64,000 nt of DNA from the NCBI GenBank assembly GCA_016716065.1, contig JADJXA010000007.1:258183-322182 (forward strand), given 5' to 3'. The translations under genes and the position numbers were made by a program. This document shows, piece after piece, positions 46,202 to 53,901 of the stretch. Numbering within the stretch: the stretch's first letter is position 1; each line of letters begins with the position of its first letter. The notes beneath the pieces are model-generated. The model was not told the DNA's origin and did not search any database. It saw only the letters and a list, made by a program, of their open reading frames with translations. Source of the stretch: Candidatus Leptovillus gracilis (GTDB lineage: Bacteria > Chloroflexota > Anaerolineae > Promineifilales > Promineifilaceae).

Positions 46202-47626
46202 ATGAGTAAAACAATTACAATTGACCCCGTGACCCGGATTGAAGGGCACAGCAAGATAACCATTCAGTTGGACGACGACGGCCGTGTCGCCGATGCGCGT
46301 TTCCATGTGACCCAGTTTCGTGGCTTTGAGAAGATGACCGAGGGACGGCCGTTCCACGAGATGCCTTCTCTCACTGCTCGCATCTGTGGCATCTGCCCCG
46401 TCAGCCACCTGGTCGCCTCGGCCAAAACCTGCGACGCGCTGTTGGCTGTCACCGTGCCGCGCACGGCGCGCAACCTGCGCCGCATTATGAACCTGGCGCA
46501 AATCACCCAATCGCACGCCCTGAGCTTCTTTCACCTCTCCTCGCCCGACCTGGTGCTGGGTATGGACGCCGACCCGGCGCAGCGCCATCTGTTTGGCGTC
46601 GCCCAGGCCGCACCGCAGTTGGCCCGCGACGGCATCGCCCTGCGCAAATTCGGCCAGCAAATCATCGAACTGTTGGGCGGCAAGCGCATTCATCCCTCGT
46701 GGATTGTGCCCGGCGGCGTCAGCCACCCGCTTTCCGCCGAGGACCGCGCCACCATTCTGGCGATGATTCCCGATGCTTTGCTGCGGGCGCAGCGTACCCT
46801 GGACTGGTACAAAGGCGTTTTCGGCCAATTCGATGAGGAAATTCGCAGCTTTGCCAATTTCCCCACCCTGTTCATGGGCATGGTGAATCCCAAGGGCGAG
46901 CTTTCCATGTACGCCGGTCGCATCCGCATTGTCAACGCCGTCGGCGAGATCGTGGCCGACCAGTTGGAACCGGCCACGTACCAGCAGTGGCTGGCCGAAT
47001 CGGTGGAGCCGGATTCCTATCTGAAATCGCCTTATTACAAACCGATGGGCTACCCCAACGGCATCTTCCGCGTCGGGCCGCTGGCGCGCATGAACATCAT
47101 TTCCCGCTGTGGCACGGAAATTGCCGACGAGGAATGGGCGGAGTTCCGCATGTTGCAGCGCGGCGCGGTATTGAGTTCGTTCCAGTACCACTATGCCCGG
47201 CTGATCGAGATCATCTACTGCATTGAGCGCATTCGTAACCTGCTGAACGACCCGGACATCCTGAGCGACCATGTGCGTTCGTTTGCCGAGCCGAATGCGT
47301 TTGAGGGCGTGGGTATGTCGGAAGCGCCGCGTGGCACGCTGCTGCACCATTACAAAATTGGCAAAGACGGTCTTATCACCTGGGTGAACATGATCATCGC
47401 CACCGGCAACAACAACCTGGCGATGAACAAAGGCGTCCATCAGGTTGCCAAGCATTTCATTCGCGGCGAGAAAATCCAGGAAGGTATGCTCAACCGGGTG
47501 GAAGCCGTCATCCGCACCTTTGACCCCTGCCTGAGCTGCTCCACCCACGCCGTCGGCCAGATGCCGCTGCAAATCCAGCTCCTCGCCCCAGACGGCGCAG
47601 TGCTGGATGAGAAGTTTCAGGGCTAG
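46202..47626 (+). CDS. hoxH: NiFe hydrogenase large subunit HoxH
   Basis: About 474 residues from the ATG at 46202 (MSKTITIDPVTRIEGHSK), preferred over a codon 27 upstream because the family motif begins right after it. Nickel-site cysteines are in RICGICPVSHLVA near the N-terminus and DPCLSCSTHAV near the C-terminus. The 24 or so residues after the last histidine are the extension removed by the maturation protease, whose gene is next. With HoxEFUY it forms a bidirectional group 3d NAD-linked hydrogenase. Confidence 0.93.
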   Translation: MSKTITIDPVTRIEGHSKITIQLDDDGRVADARFHVTQFRGFEKMTEGRPFHEMPSLTARICGICPVSHLVASAKTCDALLAVTVPRTARNLRRIMNLAQITQSHALSFFHLSSPDLVLGMDADPAQRHLFGVAQAAPQLARDGIALRKFGQQIIELLGGKRIHPSWIVPGGVSHPLSAEDRATILAMIPDALLRAQRTLDWYKGVFGQFDEEIRSFANFPTLFMGMVNPKGELSMYAGRIRIVNAVGEIVADQLEPATYQQWLAESVEPDSYLKSPYYKPMGYPNGIFRVGPLARMNIISRCGTEIADEEWAEFRMLQRGAVLSSFQYHYARLIEIIYCIERIRNLLNDPDILSDHVRSFAEPNAFEGVGMSEAPRGTLLHHYKIGKDGLITWVNMIIATGNNNLAMNKGVHQVAKHFIRGEKIQEGMLNRVEAVIRTFDPCLSCSTHAVGQMPLQIQLLAPDGAVLDEKFQG

Positions 47627-47646
47627 AAGGAAGAGCCAAATAGAGG

Positions 47647-47678
47647 AAGAGCCAGAGGTGATTCTCTGGCTCTTTTTT
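47647..47678 (+). terminator. Intrinsic terminator after hoxH
   Basis: An 11-bp stem AAGAGCCAGAG / CTCTGGCTCTT with loop GTGATT, followed by TTTT. It lies 20 bases after the hoxH stop and just before the maturation protease start, so the protease gene may depend on read-through or its own promoter. Confidence 0.85.
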
Positions 47679-47702
47679 GTTGGTTTTGATATGGTTGGCG
47701 GC

Positions 47703-48200
47703 ATGGAAACGTTGTTGATTGGCTACGGAAATCCGCTGCGCGGCGATGACGGCGTAGGGTGGCGGGTGATTGAGGAAATTAACCATTTTCAATCGTCAAT
47801 TGTCAATGGTCAATGGGGAGGGCCGCTCACTCCGCACTCCGCACTCCGCACTCCGCAATTGATTGCTGTGCATCAGCTGCTGCCGGAGTTGGCGGAGCCG
47901 ATTAGTGAAGCGGAGTTGGTGATTTTTGTAGATGCGTCGGTGGAAGGGGAGCCGGGGGCGGTGCAGGTTCAGGCGGTAACGCCGCGCCCGCAGCAGCCGG
48001 GGGCGTTTAGCCATCATTTTGACCCGGCCGGGTTGTTGGCGTATGCGGGAGAGGTATACGGCCGTTGCCCCCCCGCCTATTTGGTGACGGTAACGGCCGT
48101 TTCCCTGGGCTACGCAGAAATACTATCCCCCACCGTCGCGGCCGCGCTGCCAGAAGTGCTGGCCGAAATTCAGTCGCTCATTAGTCAAACCCTCGCATAA
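47703..48200 (+). CDS. hoxW: Hydrogenase maturation protease (HoxW/HycI family)
   Basis: About 165 residues from the ATG at 47703 (METLLIGYGNPLRGDDGVGWRV). GxGNxLxxDDG and the later LVIFVDASVEG carry the nickel-sensing acidic residues of the family. It removes the C-terminal peptide of HoxH after nickel insertion. Between the first helix and the LIAVHQLLPELAEPI strand lie about 25 extra residues (FQSSIVNGQWGGPLTPHSALRTPQ) encoded by two heptamer arrays. The family normally has a short connection there, so this looks like a repeat-derived insertion, in frame. The ribosome-binding site is weak. Confidence 0.85.
   Translation: METLLIGYGNPLRGDDGVGWRVIEEINHFQSSIVNGQWGGPLTPHSALRTPQLIAVHQLLPELAEPISEAELVIFVDASVEGEPGAVQVQAVTPRPQQPGAFSHHFDPAGLLAYAGEVYGRCPPAYLVTVTAVSLGYAEILSPTVAAALPEVLAEIQSLISQTLA
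47789..47856. repeat. Two heptamer arrays inside the maturation protease gene
   Basis: Array one (47789-47816) has four units of TCAATxG type. Array two (47829-47856) has four identical ACTCCGC units. Together they encode a Ser/Asn/Pro-rich linker in the protease. Confidence 0.8.
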
Positions 48201-48370
48201 TTTGACACACCTTTCCTCATTGGCGTATGATCCATTTTAACGAGACGCAGGATTGTCTGGAAATGGATGACGAATTATTCTCCGATTTGTTAGAAAGTGT
48301 CCGAGTAGGTGGCGCTATTTTGCGAAGAGAGCAAAACGCGGCACGAACATTCCATGTACCGAGTGTTACC

Positions 48371-48571
48371 ATGACCGATTTAACGATTGCCTTACCCAAT
48401 GAGGTGATGATTAAACTACAAGAATTGGCTGAGTACCATAACGTCACCCCAGAAGATTTGGTGCGCGCCAGTGTAGAGGAGCTGATCGCCTCGCCAGAGG
48501 AAACGTTCCAGAACGCGGTGGACTATGTCTTACAAAAGAACCAAAAACTCTATCAACGATTAGCCGCCTGA
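48371..48571 (+). CDS. Antitoxin of a Doc-type toxin-antitoxin pair
   Basis: About 66 residues starting MTDLTIALPNEVMIKLQELAEYHNVTPEDLVRASVEELI, resembling a ribbon-helix-helix type antitoxin with an unstructured C-terminal arm. The stop codon overlaps the toxin ATG (TGATG). The frame is open upstream to 48227 and that part reads ELFSDLLESVRVGGAILRREQNAARTF, which resembles the N-terminal arm of HTH-type antitoxins. It may be a real N-terminal extension or a remnant of another antitoxin, so the start is uncertain. Confidence 0.65.
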   Translation: MTDLTIALPNEVMIKLQELAEYHNVTPEDLVRASVEELIASPEETFQNAVDYVLQKNQKLYQRLAA

Positions 48572-48954
48572 TGCGTTATCTGACTCTTAGCGAAGCGCTT
48601 GAATTGCATGAAAGAGTTGTCACGCAGACAGGCGGAGCAAGCGGTTTGCGCGATATGGGTGGTTTGGAGTCGGCTCTGGCACAACCGCGTATGACGTTTG
48701 AAAGAGAAGAACTCTATCCAACGACAGCCGAAAAAGCGGCGGCTTTGGGGTTTTCTATCATTCAAAATCACCCATTCGTGGATGGTAACAAGCGCACCGG
48801 ACATGCGGCGATGGAAATCTTCCTGGTGTTGAATGGGTACGAAATTGACAAATCGGTAGATGAGCAGGAAGCAGTTATTTTGCAGGTAGCCTCTGGCTCC
48901 TTGACTCGCAGGGCTTTTACAAATTGGGTACGCGCGTCCATCCCAAAACGATAA
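48571..48954 (+). CDS. doc: Doc-type toxin (Fic domain)
   Basis: 127 residues with the Fic motif HPFVDGNKRTGHAAM, matching HxFx(D/E)GNKRxxR except that the last arginine position is histidine-alanine, as in Doc proteins. Doc phosphorylates EF-Tu and stops translation (known for phage P1 Doc). The N-terminal LTLSEALELHERVV and GLRDMGGLESALAQP match the death-on-curing family. It is translationally coupled to the antitoxin by a one-base overlap. Confidence 0.85.
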   Translation: MRYLTLSEALELHERVVTQTGGASGLRDMGGLESALAQPRMTFEREELYPTTAEKAAALGFSIIQNHPFVDGNKRTGHAAMEIFLVLNGYEIDKSVDEQEAVILQVASGSLTRRAFTNWVRASIPKR

Positions 48955-49054
48955 ACTCTATCTGCTGAATCTCTTCATATTTCCCACATTGGATACAAGA
49001 TCATAGGCTGCGGCGACGCTTCATTCCGCAGTCCGTAATCAAAAGAGGGTTCCC

Positions 49055-50227
49055 ATGAACGTAAACCGCGTGATCGTCATTGTTTTAGACAGCGTGGGCA
49101 TTGGCGAACTGCCGGACGCCGCCGCTTATGGCGATGTGGGCAGCCATACCCTGGGCAATACGGCCGTTGCCGTCGGCGGCCTGAATGTGCCCAATCTCAC
49201 CCAGATGGGCCTGGGCAACATCGCCATCTTGCAGGGGGTGAATCCGCAAACTGCGCCCACGGCCGTTTACGGCAAAATGGCCTCAGCCTCCGCCGGTAAA
49301 GACACCACCACCGGGCATTGGGAATTGATGGGCGTGCAGTTGGCACGGCCGTTTCCCCTCTACCCCAATGGCTTTCCGCCCGACGTGATGGAGCGCTTCG
49401 AGACCGCAATCGGGCGGGGTACGTTGGGCAACTATCCCGCCTCCGGCACGGTCATCCTGGACGAATTGGGCGCGGAGCATATCGCCACCGGCAAGCCGAT
49501 CATCTATACCTCCGGCGACAGCGTTTTCCAGATTGCCGCCCACGAAGACATCATCCCCATTGACGAGTTGTACCGCATGTGCCACATCGCCCGCGAGATT
49601 TTACGCGGCGAACATGAGGTCAGCCGCGTCATTGCCCGGCCGTTTGTTGGGCAGCCAGGCAGCTTCAGCCGCACCGCCAATCGCCACGATTTTTCCGTCG
49701 TGCCGCCGCAGCCCACCGTGTTGGATGCGCTCAAAGAGGCCGGGCTGATGGTCTACGCCATCGGCAAAATCAACGACATTTTTGTCGGCCAGGGCATCAC
49801 CGACTATATCACCACGCAGGACAACAACGACGGCATAGATAAAACCATCGCCGCCATCCGCGAGCAGCGGCAGCGCGGCCTTATCTTCACCAATCTGGTG
49901 GATTTCGACGCCAAATTCGGCCACCGCAACAACCCGCAGGGTTACGCCGACGCCCTGGTCGAATTTGACCAACGCCTACCGGAGATCATCGCCGCCCTGG
50001 CCCCTGGCGATCTGCTGGTTCTGACGGCCGATCACGGCAACGACCCGACCACGCCCAGCACCGACCATTCGCGGGAGTACGTGCCGATTTTGGTGACGGG
50101 GCCAGGGGTGAAAACGGCCGTTAACATCGGTGTGCGCTCAACATTTGCCGATTTAGCGGCGACAATTGCCGACGTGTTTGGGCTGGATTGGACCTTCCCC
50201 GGCCAAAGTTTTAAGGCCGCACTGTAG
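49055..50227 (+). CDS. deoB: Phosphopentomutase
   Basis: 390 residues of the alkaline-phosphatase superfamily. The N-terminal VIVIVLDSVGIGELPDAAAYGDVGSHTLGN carries the first metal site. The threonine nucleophile lies in GKDTTTGHWELMG. The C-terminal LTADHGNDPTTPSTDHSREYVPILV carries the second metal ligands. It interconverts ribose/deoxyribose 1- and 5-phosphates in nucleoside salvage. deoC, which acts on the product, lies about 620 bases downstream, separated by a two-gene toxin-like module. Confidence 0.93.
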   Translation: MNVNRVIVIVLDSVGIGELPDAAAYGDVGSHTLGNTAVAVGGLNVPNLTQMGLGNIAILQGVNPQTAPTAVYGKMASASAGKDTTTGHWELMGVQLARPFPLYPNGFPPDVMERFETAIGRGTLGNYPASGTVILDELGAEHIATGKPIIYTSGDSVFQIAAHEDIIPIDELYRMCHIAREILRGEHEVSRVIARPFVGQPGSFSRTANRHDFSVVPPQPTVLDALKEAGLMVYAIGKINDIFVGQGITDYITTQDNNDGIDKTIAAIREQRQRGLIFTNLVDFDAKFGHRNNPQGYADALVEFDQRLPEIIAALAPGDLLVLTADHGNDPTTPSTDHSREYVPILVTGPGVKTAVNIGVRSTFADLAATIADVFGLDWTFPGQSFKAAL

Positions 50228-50287
50228 CGAGTAGCGGGTGACGAGTAGCAGGTATAGCCCTCGCCACCCGTTACCGGCGGATGCTGT

Positions 50288-50293
50288 TATAAT
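50288..50293 (+). promoter_or_regulatory. -10 box giving a probable leaderless transcript
   Basis: A perfect TATAAT ends six bases before the ATG at 50300. The expected transcription start would fall on or beside the start codon, so the mRNA would have no leader. There is no ribosome-binding site before that ATG, which agrees with leaderless translation. Confidence 0.5.
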
Positions 50294-50299
50294 CATTCT

Positions 50300-50632
50300 A
50301 TGGCCCAACCACTGTCAAACGACGACGTTATTTTTAACGTTGTTACGCCGCTTGGTTTCTCTGTCCGGGCAACAACCGGTTACTGGCGGATCATCACGAC
50401 CATTAAGCACCCGGTCATGCAGGGACGGGAAACGGCCGTAAAAGACGCCCTAAGCAACCCCGATGTTGTGCGGCTGAGCAAGAGCGATCCGCAAATTTAC
50501 TTATTCTACCGTTTTGATGGCGCTAAACGATGGGTTTGTGCCGTTGCCAGGCGATTGAACGGTGATGGATTCTTGATTACCGCATATCGTACAAGCAACG
50601 TGAAGGAAGGCAGACAGATATGGCCCAAGTAA
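50300..50632 (+). CDS. Small DUF4258-like protein, possible toxin of a pair
   Basis: 110 residues with a beta-rich layout (GFSVRATTGYWRIITTIKHP, IYLFYRFDGAKRWVCAVARR, GDGFLITAYRTSNVKEGRQIW). The ending resembles DUF4258 and barnase/EndoU/RelE-type small nuclease-fold proteins. It overlaps by 13 bases with a DUF2283 gene. Such pairs are widespread and thought to be toxin-antitoxin-like, but activity is not established. It probably starts on a leaderless message. Confidence 0.55.
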   Translation: MAQPLSNDDVIFNVVTPLGFSVRATTGYWRIITTIKHPVMQGRETAVKDALSNPDVVRLSKSDPQIYLFYRFDGAKRWVCAVARRLNGDGFLITAYRTSNVKEGRQIWPK

Positions 50633-50832
50633 AAGTCTATTATGATCAGATCGGCAATACACTGACCGTCTGGTTTGACGATCCCCAAAATGAGTTTGAA
50701 GCGGAAGAAACGGGCGAAGGAATCATTTTGATGAAGAATAAAGATGGCGCGGTGATCGGTTTCGAAAAGTTAAATTTTTCTGCTGTTCAACCCGAACCTT
50801 TGCGGGTGGCGTTTGAAACTGTCACCTTCTAA
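50620..50832 (+). CDS. DUF2283 family protein, likely partner of the upstream gene
   Basis: 70 residues with the DUF2283 pattern VKVYYDQIGNTLTVWFDDP...EETGEGIILMKNKDGAVIGFEKLNFS. The family is a small beta-fold of unknown function usually paired with a second small gene. It overlaps the DUF4258-like gene by 13 bases and precedes deoC by 17 bases. Confidence 0.75.
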   Translation: MAQVKVYYDQIGNTLTVWFDDPQNEFEAEETGEGIILMKNKDGAVIGFEKLNFSAVQPEPLRVAFETVTF

Positions 50833-50849
50833 AAACAGAGGAAACCCAA

Positions 50850-51563
50850 ATGAACCTCGATACCATGACCCAGGCCGACATTCTGGCCGCGTTAGAACAA
50901 ACCCCCGGCTTTATCGCCCGACTGATTGACCATACCATTCTCAAAGCCTTTGCTACCCAGGCAGATGTGGCCCGGGTTTGTAATGAGGCGCTGCAATATA
51001 CCTTTGCTTCGGTGTGCGTGAATCCGGCGCATGTGGCCTTTGTGGCCGAGAGATTGGCCGGTTCGCCGGTGAAGGTGTGCAGCGTCGTTGGCTTTCCGCT
51101 GGGCGCAACCACCACGGCCGCCAAGGTGGCCGAAACGCAGCAAGCCCTGGCCGATGGCGCCGACGAGATAGATATGGTGCTAAACATTGGGGCGTTGAAA
51201 GACGGCCGTTTCCCCCACGTGCAGCAAGACATCACCGCCATCGCTGCTGCCACCCATGCGGGCAACGGCCGTCTCAAAGTCATCATCGAAACCTGCTACC
51301 TTAGCGATGCGGAGAAAGAAACGGCCTGCCAGTTATCGCTGGCCGCAGGCGCGGACTTCGTTAAAACCTCCACCGGCTTTGGCACTGGCGGCGCAACCAC
51401 TGCCGATGTCGCCCTGATGCGCCGCGTGGTGGGGCATCAGGCCGGCGTCAAAGCCTCCGGCGGCGTGCGTAATCTGGCCGACGCCCTGGCGATGGTCCAG
51501 GCCGGCGCCAATCGCATTGGGGCCAGCAGCGGCCTGACCATCATGGCCGAAGCGCTTGCCTAA
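50850..51563 (+). CDS. deoC: Deoxyribose-phosphate aldolase
   Basis: 237 residues, TIM-barrel class I aldolase. The family motifs are IDHTILKAFAT, VCSVVGFPLGATTT, ADEIDMVLNIG, KVIIETCYL and the Schiff-base lysine in FVKTSTGFG, followed by GVKASGGVRNLADAL. It splits deoxyribose 5-phosphate into glyceraldehyde 3-phosphate and acetaldehyde. AGAGGAA precedes the ATG. Its stop is followed by a short heptamer array (51566 onward). Confidence 0.95.
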   Translation: MNLDTMTQADILAALEQTPGFIARLIDHTILKAFATQADVARVCNEALQYTFASVCVNPAHVAFVAERLAGSPVKVCSVVGFPLGATTTAAKVAETQQALADGADEIDMVLNIGALKDGRFPHVQQDITAIAAATHAGNGRLKVIIETCYLSDAEKETACQLSLAAGADFVKTSTGFGTGGATTADVALMRRVVGHQAGVKASGGVRNLADALAMVQAGANRIGASSGLTIMAEALA

Positions 51564-51569
51564 AAATCG

Positions 51570-52466
51570 TCAATCGCCAATCGCAAAGGGTGAGCGAATG
51601 ATATTGCGATTCCGCAGCATCAGTGGGTCGGCCCCACCTGGCTCAAATACCTGGGCAGTCCCGGCGTCTATGTGCAGGGCGGCAAAGAGCGTGGGCGTGG
51701 CCTGGGCGGCGTCAATCGTCACCAGCACCTCCCGGCTGATCCCCGGTGGCAGCCAGACCTGCCCGATAACTTCACCCAATTCCCCCTCGTTGTTGGTATA
51801 AATTGCCACCCACACATTGGCGTCAGCCACCACCAACGGGACAACAACGGTTGTTTCCGCCGTGTCGGTAATTGGCGCTTGGTCACGGGTAGCCAGGTAA
51901 GGGCCAGGGTTGGTCCTGAAGTTGAAGGGGTTGGGGATGCGTCCCTGATAAGTAATTTGTGGATCGGCCGCCGGGAAATTGAAACCGCTACCCGGTTCTG
52001 TGTCTTCATGTAAGAAGATAAAAAGCTGGTCGGTGACGCTGTTGACTTGCAGCGGAACCCGAACTTGTTGATTCAGACCGTCAGCCAGCGCCGCCGAGCC
52101 GATGATCAGACCAGGGCGACCCTCGCCGTCGTCCTGGTACACCACCAGCCAGCCTGGGCCATTGCTGATCACACGCTCCACGGTAATCGCGCCATCTACC
52201 AGTGGTTGATCCAGCACCAGCACGTCAGGTGGGTAGGTGACATTGATTTGGGCCACGACTGGCTGACCGGCCAGCAGGATAGGCAGATCGCCATCGGGAA
52301 AATCGAAGCGGTTGGCACGGCCGTTATCCTCGTGCAGCATGGTATATAAAACCGGTGTGCCCTGCCGCCAGGGGATATGCACCACCACATCGGCCATTTG
52401 CCCGGCGTCTACAAACGTGTGGCCTAAAATCGGCCCCATCTTGCCCTGCTCGTCGGCGTAGACCAC
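51570..52466 (-). pseudogene. Lipoprotein with DUF7282-like repeats, C-terminal part (out of frame)
   Basis: Continuation of the lipoprotein upstream. Three or four beta-sandwich repeats carry PGWLVVYxDExGxxGxxxG and VTDQLFIFLHEDTEPGSxF/F.FP motifs, the repeat of DUF7282-type domains. Frame continuity is lost near 52488: the upstream frame reads ASVTAPTPAGW, whereas DGANPGWLVVYADEQGKMG continues here. One missing base explains it. The ATG at 52466 has no good ribosome-binding site. Confidence 0.68.
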
Positions 52467-53062
52467 CAGCCAGCCGGGGTTGGCGCCGTCACGCTTGCCA
52501 CGCGCACCAACCCATCTTCGATGATGTTCTGGTCGGCGGCGGTGATGGCCGGCAAGGCCAGGTCGCGTTGGATGGCAAAGGATTGGGCGGTTACGGCCGT
52601 TTCCGCCAGCAGCGGCTCGTCCACCCCCGGAAATTCAAACACGCCCGCCGCCCCGGCGTCCACATGGATGATGGCCGCCAGTTGGTCCGTGGCCGCCAGC
52701 GGGTTGATGGTTACGACTACGTCGCTGCTGACACCGCCGGGCACAGCCGTATACCCCAACACCTCACCCACCTGTCCCTCCCGCTCGGCGTGAATCACCA
52801 GCCAGGACGGCTCTAATACCGTCACGTTGGTGATGACCAGACGGCCGTCTTCGTCAATCGTCTGGTCATCTACCGCCAGACCAGGCCGGATGGGCGTCGG
52901 GCTGGGCGGCGTCGTAGCGGTGGCGGTGGGCTGCGCTGGCGCCGTGGCCGTGGGGGTGGTGGCAACGGCCGTGATCGTCGGCGTTGGCGCCGGTGTTGGC
53001 TCTTCCCCACAAGCTGCCAGCAGCAGCAGTAAAATCAGACAAACAAGAATCCGTTTCAACAC
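52424..53062 (-). CDS. Secreted lipoprotein with DUF7282-like domain, N-terminal part (frameshifted)
   Basis: The likely start is the GTG at 53062 (read as Met), preceded by AAGAGG. The signal peptide LKRILVCLILLLLLAAC ends in a lipobox LAAC, then a long Pro/Thr linker. One complete repeat follows (VDDQTIDEDGRLVITNVTVLEPSWLVIHAE ... AIIHVDAGAAGVFEFPGVDEPLL) and the start of a second. After ASVT the frame goes wrong and ends at 52424. The restored protein would have about 497 residues and be anchored on the outer face of the membrane. Function unknown. Confidence 0.7.
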   Translation of the reverse strand: MLKRILVCLILLLLLAACGEEPTPAPTPTITAVATTPTATAPAQPTATATTPPSPTPIRPGLAVDDQTIDEDGRLVITNVTVLEPSWLVIHAEREGQVGEVLGYTAVPGGVSSDVVVTINPLAATDQLAAIIHVDAGAAGVFEFPGVDEPLLAETAVTAQSFAIQRDLALPAITAADQNIIEDGLVRVASVTAPTPAGWWSTPTSRARWGRF

Positions 53063-53201
53063 AACATAACCTCTTACAAGTTGACGATTGCTGGCTGGCA
53101 ATCGTCTGTTGACAATTGATTCGATTGTATGTCGGAACAGAAAAATGCCAAAATCAGCCGCAGTTCTCACCTGTTTGACAACCAGCATCAAGCGCTGTAT
53201 C

Positions 53202-53237
53202 ATGTGACCGGTCGGTCATATGACCGACCGGTCACAT
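53202..53237. promoter_or_regulatory. Perfect 36-bp palindrome, probable TetR operator
   Basis: Each 18-base arm reads ATGTGACCGGTCGGTCAT, mirrored without mismatch around a CATATG centre. The arm itself contains the partly repeated GACCGGTCGGTC. It ends ten bases before the TetR-family ATG, so binding would block transcription or initiation. Large perfect palindromes in this position are typical of autoregulatory TetR operators. Confidence 0.85.
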
Positions 53238-53247
53238 CAGGACAAAA

Positions 53248-53901
53248 ATGCCTAAACAGACATTCTTCAACTTACCGGCCGAAAAACGGCAAACTTTTTT
53301 AGACGTTGCCATCGCCGAATTTGCCGCCAACGACTTTGCCAATGCCTCCGTTTCGCGCATTGTCGCCAGGGCGGGCATTGCTAAAGGCAGCTTTTACCAA
53401 TACTTCGAGAACAAAGAAGATTTGTATCGTTACCTGCTGGACCTGGGGACGCAGGCGAAAATGGCCCTGTTTCATGCGCAGCCGCCAGACCCGTCCGGCA
53501 GCCTCTTTGCCTATTTGCGGCAACTGGCCCAGGCCGGCGTGGCTTTTGAACTGAGCCAGCCGCAGCTCAGCCAGATCGGTTATCGGGCAGTGCAAAGCAA
53601 CAGCCTGCCGCCGGAGTTTTTGGCCGAGGCGCGGCAAAGCAGCCGTCACTTTTTTGCCCAACTGATTACCCAGGCCAAAAGCCAGGGCAGCGTAGACACG
53701 GCCGTTGACGAAGATTTGGCCGCGTTTGTCTTTAGCGTCGTCTTCACCGAATTGGGGCGCTATCTGATGGCGCGGCTGGCGCAAGAGGGCGTGATGGTGG
53801 ACGACGGCCGTTTGCCCTTCCACGCCCACCCCGCCGAAGCCCTATTAGACCAGGTGCTGTACATCTTAGAATTTGGCGTCGGCCAAAAGGAACAACCATG
53901 A
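53248..53901 (+). CDS. TetR/AcrR-family transcriptional regulator
   Basis: 217 residues. The N-terminal HTH is FLDVAIAEFAANDFANASVSRIVARAGIAKGSFYQYFENKEDLYRYL, a textbook TetR helix-turn-helix. The rest is a helical ligand/dimerisation domain with no recognised ligand. It is preceded by a perfect palindrome and overlaps the downstream glycosyltransferase start by four bases (ATGA), so it very probably controls itself and that gene. Confidence 0.9.
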   Translation: MPKQTFFNLPAEKRQTFLDVAIAEFAANDFANASVSRIVARAGIAKGSFYQYFENKEDLYRYLLDLGTQAKMALFHAQPPDPSGSLFAYLRQLAQAGVAFELSQPQLSQIGYRAVQSNSLPPEFLAEARQSSRHFFAQLITQAKSQGSVDTAVDEDLAAFVFSVVFTELGRYLMARLAQEGVMVDDGRLPFHAHPAEALLDQVLYILEFGVGQKEQP

